From Arthrobacter sp. Soil736 (GTDB lineage: Bacteria; Actinomycetota; Actinomycetes; Actinomycetales; Micrococcaceae): 64,000 nt of DNA. The stretch lies in the NCBI RefSeq assembly GCF_001428005.1, contig NZ_LMSB01000045.1, forward strand, positions 62,001-126,000, written 5' to 3'. Below are positions 33,609 through 40,855 of the stretch, piece after piece. The translations under genes and the position numbers were made by a program. The notes below the pieces were generated by a model. The model did not search any database. It saw only the letters and a list, made by a program, of their open reading frames with translations, and was not told where the DNA came from. Numbering within the stretch: the first letter of the stretch is position 1; the number at the start of each line of letters is the position of its first letter.

Positions 33609-36341
33609 GTGGCATCACTAATCGAAAAACTTCTCCGCACGGGTGACAAGAAAACCCTGAGGCAACTGCGGAACTATGCCGATTCCATTAACGCCCTTGA
33701 AGACTCATTCAAAACTTTCACCGATGCTGAACTGCGTGAAGAAACGGACCGGCTCCGGACCCGCCACCAGGACGGTGAAACGCTCGACGATCTCCTCCCC
33801 GAGGCCTTTGCCGCTGTCCGGGAAGCGTCCTCCCGCACCCTGGGCATGCGCCACTTCGACGTTCAGCTCATGGGCGGTGCGGCCCTTCACCTTGGCAACA
33901 TCGCGGAGATGAAAACCGGTGAAGGCAAGACGCTTGTGGCCACCGCTCCGGCCTATCTCAATGCCCTGGCAGGCAACGGTGTGCACGTTGTCACCGTGAA
34001 CGACTACCTCGCCGAATACCAGTCGGAGCTGATGGGCCGCGTCTACCGCTTCCTCGGTCTCAGCAGCGGCTGCATCCTTTCCAACCAGGACCCGTCGGTC
34101 CGCCGCGAGCAGTACGCTGCCGACATCACGTACGGCACCAACAACGAATTCGGCTTCGACTACCTGCGCGACAACATGGCCTGGGACAGTTCCGAACTCG
34201 TCCAGCGCGGACACCACTTTGCGATCGTCGATGAAGTCGACTCCATCCTGATCGACGAGGCCAGGACACCGCTGATCATCTCCGGCCCCGCGCAGGGTGA
34301 CACCAACCGCTGGTACAGCGAGTTCGCGAAGGTCGTGCTCCGCCTGCAGACGGACCGCGACTACGAAGTCGACGAAAAGAAGCGCACTGTCGGCGTCCTG
34401 GAAAGCGGGATCGAAAAGGTCGAGGACTACCTGGGCATCCAGAACCTCTACGAATCCGCCAACACGCCGCTGATCGGCTTCCTCAACAACGCCATCAAGG
34501 CCAAGGAGCTGTTCAAGCGGGACAAGGACTACGTCATCCTCGACGGCGAAGTCCTCATTGTCGACGAACACACCGGGCGCATTCTCGCCGGCCGCCGCTA
34601 CAACGAGGGCATGCACCAGGCGATCGAAGCCAAAGAGGGCGTCGAAATCAAGGCCGAGAACCAGACCCTCGCCACGGTGACGCTGCAGAACTACTTCCGC
34701 ATGTACGGCAAACTCTCCGGCATGACCGGCACCGCGGAAACAGAAGCCGCGGAATTCATGAGCACGTACAAGCTGGGCGTCGTCGCCATCCCGACCAACC
34801 GGGACATGCAGCGGCTCGACCAGTCTGACCTCGTCTACAAGAACGAAGCCGTCAAATTCGACGCCGTCGTCCGGGACATCGCGGAGCGTCATGAAAAGGG
34901 CCAGCCCGTTCTGGTGGGCACCACGAGCGTCGAGAAGAGCGAATACCTTTCCCGGCTGCTCGCCAAGGAAGGCATCCGCCACGAGGTTCTCAACGCCAAG
35001 AACCACGCCCGTGAAGCCGCCATCGTGGCCCAGGCGGGCCGCAAGGGAGCCGTGACCGTCGCCACCAACATGGCCGGCCGCGGTACTGACATCATGCTCG
35101 GCGGCAACGCCGAGTTCACGGCCATCGCCGAGCTGGCCCAGCGCGGGCTTGACCCGGAGGAGAACTCCGAGGAGTACGAGGCCGCGTGGCCTGCCGCTCT
35201 CGCGGCTGCCAAGCAGGCCGTCAAGGACGAGCACGAAGAGGTGCTGGATCTCGGCGGCCTCTACGTCCTGGGCACCGAGCGCCACGAATCGCGCCGGATC
35301 GACAACCAGCTGCGCGGCCGTTCCGGACGCCAGGGAGACCCGGGCGAGTCCCGCTTCTACCTCTCGCTCACCGACGACCTCATGCGGCTGTTCAACTCCG
35401 GGGCAGCCGAGCGCCTGATGAACAGCTCCGTGCCTGACGATGTGGCGCTTGAATCCAAACTCGTCTCCCGCGCCATCGCGTCGGCCCAGGGCCAGGTCGA
35501 GGGCAGGAACGCCGAGCAGCGCAAGAACGTCCTGAAGTACGACGACGTCCTCAACCGCCAGCGCGAGGCGATTTATGGCGACCGCCGGCGGATCCTTGAA
35601 GGCGACGACCTCCACGAGAAGGTCCAGTACTTCGTTGAAGACACCATCATTGCCCTGATCGACGCCGCCACAGCCGAGGGCAACGGCGACGACTGGGACT
35701 TCGACCAGCTCTGGACGAACCTCAAGACGCTCTACCCCGTCAGCATCACCGCGCACGACGTGATCGATGAGGCCGGCGGAAAGTCGCGCATCACGGTTGA
35801 ATTCCTGAAGGAAGAAATCCTGTCTGACGCGCGGCTCATGTACCAGGCCCGCGAGGAAGTCATCGGTTCGGAAAGCATGCGCGAGCTTGAGCGGCGCGTG
35901 GTCCTCTCCGTCATCGGCCGGAAATGGCAGGAGCACCTCTATGAGATGGACTACCTGAAGGAGGGCATCGGCCTGCGCGCCATGGCCCAGCGCGATCCGC
36001 TGGTCGAGTACCAGCGCGAAGGCTTCACGATGTTCCAGGGCATGATGGAAGCCATCCGTGAGGAAAGCGTCGGCTTCCTGTTCAACCTTGAGGTTGAAGT
36101 CACCCCTGCGGAGGACGTGGTTATTGCCGATGCCGCGGGCGGCCACACCGAACACCATGAGCCGCAGATCCGCGCTGCCGGGCTGCAAGCTCCCGAGAAG
36201 CCGGCGCAGCTGCAGTACACGGCGCCGGGTGAAGACGGCGGGGCCCAGACGCGCATTGAAGGCAGGTCCGCCGGGCGCTCGGGAAATCCGGCCAAGGCCG
36301 CATCGCAGGAACGCCGTGAGGCCAAGAAGAAGAAGCGCTAG
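33609..36341 (+). CDS. secA: Preprotein translocase ATPase SecA
   Basis: 910 residues, the SecA1 housekeeping motor that pushes unfolded precursors through SecYEG. Walker A is MKTGEGKTLVA (101-111), the DEAD-like box is DEVDSILIDEARTPL, and the second motor domain has TNMAGRGTDIMLGG and QLRGRSGRQGDPGESRFYLS. The C-terminus is a Lys-rich tail (RREAKKKKR) without the SecB-binding zinc finger, as usual in actinobacteria. The start is GTG at 33609. It ends a block with conserved order mtrA-mtrB-lpqB-comF-hpf-secA, here with an inserted glycosylase gene. Confidence 0.97.
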   Translation: MASLIEKLLRTGDKKTLRQLRNYADSINALEDSFKTFTDAELREETDRLRTRHQDGETLDDLLPEAFAAVREASSRTLGMRHFDVQLMGGAALHLGNIAEMKTGEGKTLVATAPAYLNALAGNGVHVVTVNDYLAEYQSELMGRVYRFLGLSSGCILSNQDPSVRREQYAADITYGTNNEFGFDYLRDNMAWDSSELVQRGHHFAIVDEVDSILIDEARTPLIISGPAQGDTNRWYSEFAKVVLRLQTDRDYEVDEKKRTVGVLESGIEKVEDYLGIQNLYESANTPLIGFLNNAIKAKELFKRDKDYVILDGEVLIVDEHTGRILAGRRYNEGMHQAIEAKEGVEIKAENQTLATVTLQNYFRMYGKLSGMTGTAETEAAEFMSTYKLGVVAIPTNRDMQRLDQSDLVYKNEAVKFDAVVRDIAERHEKGQPVLVGTTSVEKSEYLSRLLAKEGIRHEVLNAKNHAREAAIVAQAGRKGAVTVATNMAGRGTDIMLGGNAEFTAIAELAQRGLDPEENSEEYEAAWPAALAAAKQAVKDEHEEVLDLGGLYVLGTERHESRRIDNQLRGRSGRQGDPGESRFYLSLTDDLMRLFNSGAAERLMNSSVPDDVALESKLVSRAIASAQGQVEGRNAEQRKNVLKYDDVLNRQREAIYGDRRRILEGDDLHEKVQYFVEDTIIALIDAATAEGNGDDWDFDQLWTNLKTLYPVSITAHDVIDEAGGKSRITVEFLKEEILSDARLMYQAREEVIGSESMRELERRVVLSVIGRKWQEHLYEMDYLKEGIGLRAMAQRDPLVEYQREGFTMFQGMMEAIREESVGFLFNLEVEVTPAEDVVIADAAGGHTEHHEPQIRAAGLQAPEKPAQLQYTAPGEDGGAQTRIEGRSAGRSGNPAKAASQERREAKKKKR

Positions 36342-36366
36342 GACTTAGAGCGGCTGAAAGTGCAAA

Positions 36367-36400
36367 GTGAGGGACCGGAGCAGTTGCTCCGGTCCCTCAC
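36367..36400 (+). terminator. secA terminator hairpin
   Basis: A perfect 15-bp stem (GTGAGGGACCGGAGC / GCTCCGGTCCCTCAC) with a 4-nt loop, 25 bp after the secA stop. There is no T-run; it separates secA from the convergent Rv3235-like gene. Confidence 0.8.
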
Positions 36401-36415
36401 GGCGTGTGGACCGGC

Positions 36416-36844
36416 TCACCCGATTTCCAGGGCGGTCACACGCCAGACCTGCTTGCTGCGTTCCAACCGGACGGCAACAGCGCGGGTCCGAAGTTCGTCC
36501 GTCACCACGGCGCTGGCTTCGTAGATGTCCGGTGTCACCTCACATGCCCGAACGGACCTGACCGTGGGGTTCCGGTGCAGGCGCCCCAGCTTGCGGGGTG
36601 CCCTGGCTGACTCGTGGCGGATCAGCGAGGCGCGGTGCTGAAGGGCCGTCAGGCAACGCTGGTCCAGCCGGCGCGCCAGCTGATGGATTGGCCGCGTGCC
36701 GGCAAGGACTTCAATTGCGGCCTGGACTGTGGCTCTCGTAATGGCGCAGATTTCACGCTTTTCCTCCGTCCCCGCAGCCCGGATGTACGGGGTGACCTGG
36801 GGCGTTGCGGTGCCCGCGCTCCGGACGGGAGTTAATGCAGTCAT
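36416..36844 (-). CDS. Rv3235-family protein
   Basis: 142 residues, soluble, no signal peptide. The core ITRATVQAAIEVLAGTRPIH, QLARRLDQRCLTALQHRA and the end VAVRLERSKQVWRVTALEIG match the family named after mycobacterial Rv3235, which also lies close to secA1. The domain has no known activity; it is small, basic and predicted alpha plus beta. It is convergent with secA and is followed upstream by the LysM gene on the same strand. Confidence 0.78.
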   Translation of the reverse strand: MTALTPVRSAGTATPQVTPYIRAAGTEEKREICAITRATVQAAIEVLAGTRPIHQLARRLDQRCLTALQHRASLIRHESARAPRKLGRLHRNPTVRSVRACEVTPDIYEASAVVTDELRTRAVAVRLERSKQVWRVTALEIG

Positions 36845-36913
36845 GATTCGGTCCTTTTGGTTGCAGTGGCATTGCGGGACGGTAGTTGCGCGGACGGATC
36901 ACCCACCCGCGGT

Positions 36914-37717
36914 TCACAGGACAGGCGGCTTGAGGACCTGGCCGGGGAGGAGGACGTTTGGGTCCGCGCCGATGACGTTCCGGTTGGCGTCGTACCAGCG
37001 CGGCCATTGCACGGCGATTTCGACGTCGCTAGCTGCGGGGCCCAGCGCCCGGGCAGCGATGGTCCAGAGGGAATCACCGGCCCGCACGGCCACTTCCGCG
37101 CCTGCTGTGTCCGGGAGATTGCGGGCAGACCTGACCGGCACGGCGGCTACCAGCCGCGGTTCCGTGACCGGCGCGCGCGGCTTCCACTGCGGCTGGAGAT
37201 CTGGTGCCCCGGGGGCCGGGCGGCCGACGACATCGGGCCCTGCGCCCGGCCGGGTCCGGCTGGCCGCTGCCGGGCCGGCTGTCGGTGCCCAGGCGGCCGA
37301 CACTGCGGCCCGGCTGTTTGATGACAACGGCACACCGGGTGCTGAGTCCGCATGGGCGAGAGGTGCCCCTATCAGTTGCATGCCCAGGGCGGCGAGGGCC
37401 AGCCTGCGCATGAACACCGGGCTGAACCCTCCGGTGACCTCGGCCGCACGCGTCTGACCCGCGCGCTCCAACAAAGCAGCTGCCATGGCCGTGACCAGGG
37501 ACAGCACCCACCACGACACGACCGCCAGGCCAGCAGCGCTGGCCACCAGGCCGAGGAGATCCTCGAACCCGAGGGACTGCCTATGGGAGGCGGAACGCTG
37601 CCATTGCTCCAGCAGGCTTCCGCCCGTAAACGCCAGGAAGAGCCCGAGTCCCAGAATGACCAGCGCCAGGGCTGCATCGGACCTGATCGGTCTGGTTGAA
37701 TGTAGCGCCTCGGTCAT
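36914..37717 (-). CDS. LysM-domain membrane protein
   Basis: 267 residues. Helix 1 is at about 15-35 (ALALVILGLGLFLAFTGGSL), helix 2 at about 54-80 (LLGLVASAAGLAVVSWWVLS), followed by another near 108-122. A Pro/Ala-rich stretch of ~90 residues leads to a C-terminal LysM domain: EVAVRAGDSLWTIAARALG and NPNVLLPGQ-like PNVLLPGQVLKPPVL. LysM binds peptidoglycan, so the protein likely links membrane and wall. It is divergent from the Sm-like gene, and the space between holds phased TTTGATGC repeats plus a TAGATT -10-like box (37735-37740) facing this gene. Confidence 0.85.
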   Translation of the reverse strand: MTEALHSTRPIRSDAALALVILGLGLFLAFTGGSLLEQWQRSASHRQSLGFEDLLGLVASAAGLAVVSWWVLSLVTAMAAALLERAGQTRAAEVTGGFSPVFMRRLALAALGMQLIGAPLAHADSAPGVPLSSNSRAAVSAAWAPTAGPAAASRTRPGAGPDVVGRPAPGAPDLQPQWKPRAPVTEPRLVAAVPVRSARNLPDTAGAEVAVRAGDSLWTIAARALGPAASDVEIAVQWPRWYDANRNVIGADPNVLLPGQVLKPPVL

Positions 37718-37730
37718 TGCCGTCCCCCTC

Positions 37731-37810
37731 GTTTAATCTATTTTGATGCAGTTTGACTACGTTTGATGCTAATAACCACAGTTTGCATCACCTTTATGCT
37801 GGTTGTCTAC
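37731..37810. repeat. Helically phased decamer array between divergent genes
   Basis: Eight successive 10-bp blocks: GTTTAATCTA, TTTTGATGCA, GTTTGACTAC, GTTTGATGCT, AATAACCACA, GTTTGCATCA, CCTTTATGCT, GGTTGTCTAC. Blocks 1-4 and 6 share TTT at the same register, giving a consensus near (G/T)TTTGATGC(A/T) every 10 bp, one turn of the helix. It overlaps the likely promoter of the LysM gene and lies upstream of that of the Sm-like gene. This looks like an extended operator for a head-to-tail binding protein. Confidence 0.6.
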
Positions 37811-37831
37811 GGATGCAGGGGGCATTGTTGA

Positions 37832-37866
37832 TTGACCCTCCCGGCAGGCCCGCCTACGCTGACGCC
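37832..37866 (+). promoter_or_regulatory. Leaderless sigma-70-type promoter
   Basis: -35 TTGACC (37832-37837), a 17-bp spacer and -10 TACGCT (37855-37860), then six bases to the ATG at 37867. Spacing and hexamers are close to ideal, and transcription should start at the ATG. Confidence 0.75.
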
Positions 37867-38430
37867 ATGCGATGGAATGCTCTCTTCGAGGACCTTGAGG
37901 CCCAGATAGCCGAGGCCGAGGTCCTGAACCGGGAAGCCGAGGTGGCCGAACGATCACGTGCGGAGTTGGCTTCCGTCGAGCTGGCCGAGCGGCTCCGGGG
38001 ATCGCTGGGCCGGCGAATCGGCGTCCACCTTGCGTCAGGCACGGTTTTTGCCGGCATGTTGAGCCACGCGGGTGCGGAAACCCTGGTCATAGACGAACCC
38101 GGGCACCAGGTGCTTATTCCCTACGCGGCCGTGGGGCACTACGTGGGCATCGGGAGGTTCGCTGTCGGCGAATCGTCAGTGGTGCGCCGGAAGGTGGGCC
38201 TGGCAAGCGCGCTGCGGATCCTGGCGCGGGACAGGGCGGGACTGACCGTCGTGATGGCGGCGGGAGACGTGCGCATCACGGGCGTAATTGACAGGGTCGG
38301 GCGGGACTTTTTTGACCTCGCCATGACCCATGAGGGCGAGGCGCGCCGGGCATCAGGTGTCACGGACGTCGCTACGGTCCCGTTCCGGGCGCTGGGCGCA
38401 CTGCGATCGATACGGGGCGGCGAGCTCTAG
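37867..38430 (+). CDS. Hypothetical protein, possibly two tandem Sm-like barrels
   Basis: 187 residues, not recognised. Residues 5-40 form a charged helix (FEDLEAQIAEAEVLNREAEV). Two segments then look alike in layout: 49-95 (RRIGVHLASGTVFAGMLSHA ... VIDEPGHQVLIPYAAVGHYV) and 121-180 (GLTVVMAAGDVRITGVIDRV ... VATVPFRALGALRSI). Each has a strand, a turn with G, a bent strand with G-x-(L/I), a D, and a last strand, as in Sm/LSm or SH3-like barrels. This is a reading by eye. The ATG at 37867 is set by the promoter six bases upstream. Confidence 0.6.
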   Translation: MRWNALFEDLEAQIAEAEVLNREAEVAERSRAELASVELAERLRGSLGRRIGVHLASGTVFAGMLSHAGAETLVIDEPGHQVLIPYAAVGHYVGIGRFAVGESSVVRRKVGLASALRILARDRAGLTVVMAAGDVRITGVIDRVGRDFFDLAMTHEGEARRASGVTDVATVPFRALGALRSIRGGEL

Positions 38431-38443
38431 CCGGCCCGGAGAT

Positions 38444-38659
38444 TCAGACCGACTTGGACTTGGCCTCTTCGATCATGCGGCTGGCCTCGGCGTAGCGCTC
38501 TTCAATGTACTGCTCGAGCATTTTCTCTTCTACGCGCCACTGACCGCGGCCGCCGACCTGGATTGCCTTCAGCTCGCCGCTGCGGACAAGTGCGTAGGCC
38601 GCGGGCGCGTTGATCTGAAGTTGCTCGGCTACATCTGCAAGGGTGAGGAAACGGGGCAT
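38444..38659 (-). CDS. Small MerR/BldC-like (excisionase-family) DNA-binding protein
   Basis: 71 residues. The winged helix-turn-helix LTLADVAEQLQINAPAAYAL with the wing LKAIQVGGRGQWRV fills residues 5-45; a charged helix follows (EEKMLEQYIEERYAEASRMI). This is the shape of BldC/MerR-like and excisionase-family domains. No integrase or phage gene is near, so a regulator is more likely than a true excisionase. ATG 38659 follows the -10-like CAGAAT by six bases. Its promoter region has two TTGATGATG copies similar to the array 0.9 kb away, so it may bind both (inference). Confidence 0.8.
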   Translation of the reverse strand: MPRFLTLADVAEQLQINAPAAYALVRSGELKAIQVGGRGQWRVEEKMLEQYIEERYAEASRMIEEAKSKSV

Positions 38660-38684
38660 AGTCCCATTCTGCCACCGTAGGCAC

Positions 38685-38716
38685 TTGATGATGCCGTTAT
38701 CCACAGTTTGATGATG
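38685..38716. promoter_or_regulatory. TTGATGATG direct repeats around a DnaA box
   Basis: TTGATGATG occurs at 38685-38693 and 38708-38716, 23 bp apart. Between them is TTATCCACA (38697-38705), the consensus DnaA box. The repeats overlap the expected -35 region of the small DNA-binding protein gene and lie before the divergent SAF-domain gene. Confidence 0.5.
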
Positions 38717-38813
38717 TTTGCCCCTGTGACTTCCGGTTTGGCTAAGGATGCCGTAACAATGATCATGACCGGCGCGAACTGGGCGCCCGGCGCGTCAAGG
38801 GGGAGCAGTACGC

Positions 38814-39458
38814 ATGAGTGTCAGTGCCACGGCCATGGGAGCCCGCCTCAAGAAGCCCTCCTGGAAGGACCCGCGGCTCCTGGTCGGCGTGCTGCTGGTT
38901 CTTGCCTCGGTCGTCGGAGTCATCTCGCTCGTCGGCAGCGCGGATCAGACCACCGAGGTACTGGCCGCCCGTGAGGCGATTGCCGTGGGACAGAAGCTCA
39001 CGCCGGACAACGTGAGCCGGGTCAAAGTCCGGCTGGGGGACGTGGAACAGCACTACATTACGGCGGAGTCAGGGATGCCTGAAGGCATGGTCGCCGTGCA
39101 GCGGATCGGGAAGGACCAGCTACTGCCCCGGGAAAGCCTGGGCAGCGTGGATGCCTTGGACCGTAAGCCCGTAGCCATCACTGTTCAGGAGGCGCTGCCT
39201 GAGCAGGCGGTGGCCGGCACACGCGTCGACGTCTGGGTTTCGTTACCCGACGCGCGAAACGGATTTGCCGAGCCGCGGCTGCTGCTGCCGGGTGCTGAAA
39301 TCGCCCAGGTCACATCAGGTTCAACTGCGCTGGGGTCCTCAAAGTCCACGGTCCTCATGGTCCTGGTGGGAGACGGACAGATGCCGGCTATCCTCGGGGC
39401 GCAGGCCAACGAGGCCAAGATCTCCGTCGTGTGGAATCCCGGGGGCGGCGCCAAGTGA
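38814..39458 (+). CDS. SAF-domain (CpaB/RcpC-like) membrane-anchored protein
   Basis: 214 residues. A single helix at about 22-43 (LLVGVLLVLASVVGVISLVG) anchors the protein with the rest outside. The SAF domain (about 48-110) reads VLAAREAIAVGQKLTPDNVS ... GMVAVQRIGKDQLLPRESLG, as in CpaB of Flp pilus systems and flagellar FlgA. CpaB helps assemble the pilus through the wall. The next gene, overlapped by GTGA, is CpaE-like, but no TadA ATPase, pilin or secretin-like gene follows, so the pair is isolated here. Confidence 0.8.
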   Translation: MSVSATAMGARLKKPSWKDPRLLVGVLLVLASVVGVISLVGSADQTTEVLAAREAIAVGQKLTPDNVSRVKVRLGDVEQHYITAESGMPEGMVAVQRIGKDQLLPRESLGSVDALDRKPVAITVQEALPEQAVAGTRVDVWVSLPDARNGFAEPRLLLPGAEIAQVTSGSTALGSSKSTVLMVLVGDGQMPAILGAQANEAKISVVWNPGGGAK

Positions 39459-40798
39459 GTATCCCGGTCGTGACCGTCGGGCAGGCCCAGGAGGATCTGG
39501 TCGGGGGACTGGAGAGGCTCCATGGGCCCGTCACCGTGGTCCGGCGGTGCACGGAGTTGGCGGAGCTGCTCGCGGCCTGCCAGAGCGGACTGGCCCGGGC
39601 GGCCGTCGTGGCCGAGGGGACTGAGGACCTGACCGCTTCCCTCGTGGACAGGCTAGGCGCCGTGGGCGTCGCCATCGTCGCCTTGACCGACAGCACCGAG
39701 GAAGCCTCCAGGCTCCGCGGCATCGGCGTCACTTCGGCGGTTTCCACGGTCGACTCCGCGGCGTTGGCCGAGCGAATTTCCGATGCGGTTTCCCAGCTCA
39801 CGGGCAACCGACTCACGGGCAGCGGGCTCACCGGCGTCGGGCTCGCCGGCGTGAAGCAGCGTGAGCATGGATTTGCAGAGACCGGTGCGGCCTTGCGGCC
39901 CGAGACCGACGACGCCGACCCTGTTCCCGCGGTGGCCGGCACCGGCAAGATCGTGGCCGTGTGGGGACCCGCGGGCTCGCCGGGGCGGACCCTCGTGGCG
40001 GTGAATATCGCGGGCGAGCTTGCTGCAGCGGGAAAATCCGTTCTCCTTATCGACGCCGACAGCTACGGGGCCAGCGTGGCCGCGGTTCTGGGATTGCTGG
40101 ACGAGGCAGCGGGCCTGGCCCAGGCATGCCGGTTGGCGGACCAGGGCCTGCTTGACCGCGAGACGCTGCTGCGCGTTGCCCTTCCCGTTGCCGCCACGGC
40201 GGGAAGTTTCCGCGTCCTGACCGGCATTACGCGGGCGGACCGTTGGACCGAGCTCCGTGCCGCCGCGTTGGCGCTTGTCCTGGAGCGGGCCAGGGAAGTG
40301 GCCGACGTCGTTGTCGTGGACACCGGCTTCTGTCTTGAAGCCGACGAGGAACTGAGCTTTGACACGATGGCGCCGCGGCGGAATGCCGCCACGCTCCGAA
40401 GCCTGGAAATGGCCGATACCGTTTTCGCCGTCGGAGCCGCCGATCCCATCGGCGTGCCCCGGCTGGTGAGGGGACTGGCGGAGCTCGAAACCGCAGTTCC
40501 GGGCGTAGCCCCGGCGGTCGTGATGAACAAGGTGCGTGCCACTGCGGTCGGCCGCTCGCCGGAACGGCAACTCCGTGAGGCTTGGGACCGGTTCGGGCCG
40601 GGAACCGGCATCAAGGCCTTCCTTCCGTCGGACCCGGGCGCCAGCGACGCCGCGCTGCTTTCGGGGTCGCTGCTGCTTGAAGCGGCACCGGATTCGCGCC
40701 TGCGCGCCGCCATCGCCAAATTGGTTTGTGCACCTGCCCAGCAAAAACGCGGATCCTCTGTGTTCTCTTCCACAGCAAAGCGAAAGCTAAGGGGTTAG
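39455..40798 (+). CDS. CpaE/MinD-like P-loop ATPase
   Basis: 447 residues. Residues 1-115 resemble a degenerate receiver-like fold; 117-133 hold a short repeat (NRLTGSGLTGVGLAGV); 165-430 are a ParA/MinD-type domain with VWGPAGSPGRTLVAVNIAGE as deviant Walker A (arginine where lysine is normal, R178), LLIDADSYGASVAAVLGL as the switch and VVVVDTGFCLE. CpaE positions Flp pili at the pole or septum. The GTG start overlaps the stop of the SAF gene, so both products probably act together. Confidence 0.8.
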   Translation: MSIPVVTVGQAQEDLVGGLERLHGPVTVVRRCTELAELLAACQSGLARAAVVAEGTEDLTASLVDRLGAVGVAIVALTDSTEEASRLRGIGVTSAVSTVDSAALAERISDAVSQLTGNRLTGSGLTGVGLAGVKQREHGFAETGAALRPETDDADPVPAVAGTGKIVAVWGPAGSPGRTLVAVNIAGELAAAGKSVLLIDADSYGASVAAVLGLLDEAAGLAQACRLADQGLLDRETLLRVALPVAATAGSFRVLTGITRADRWTELRAAALALVLERAREVADVVVVDTGFCLEADEELSFDTMAPRRNAATLRSLEMADTVFAVGAADPIGVPRLVRGLAELETAVPGVAPAVVMNKVRATAVGRSPERQLREAWDRFGPGTGIKAFLPSDPGASDAALLSGSLLLEAAPDSRLRAAIAKLVCAPAQQKRGSSVFSSTAKRKLRG

Positions 40799-40855
40799 GC
40801 TCACGTTGAGGGCTGCAACGGTGCGGCCGTGAACTTGTGATGGAGGCGTTTGTAG

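Noticed and set aside
33705..36188. Long open frame antisense to secA (over 800 codons), and similar ones antisense to mtrB, the peptide-binding protein and the glf region
   Set aside because: They mirror the codon pattern of well-supported genes in high-GC DNA, have no domain-like motifs and no ribosome binding sites.
38444..38659. Excisionase as a sign of a prophage or integrative element
   Set aside because: No integrase, phage or transfer gene and no tRNA target is nearby; the domain is as common in ordinary BldC-like regulators.
38697..38705. Replication origin at the DnaA boxes
   Set aside because: Each site has one box only, without AT-rich unwinding DNA, dnaA, dnaN or a plasmid replication gene.
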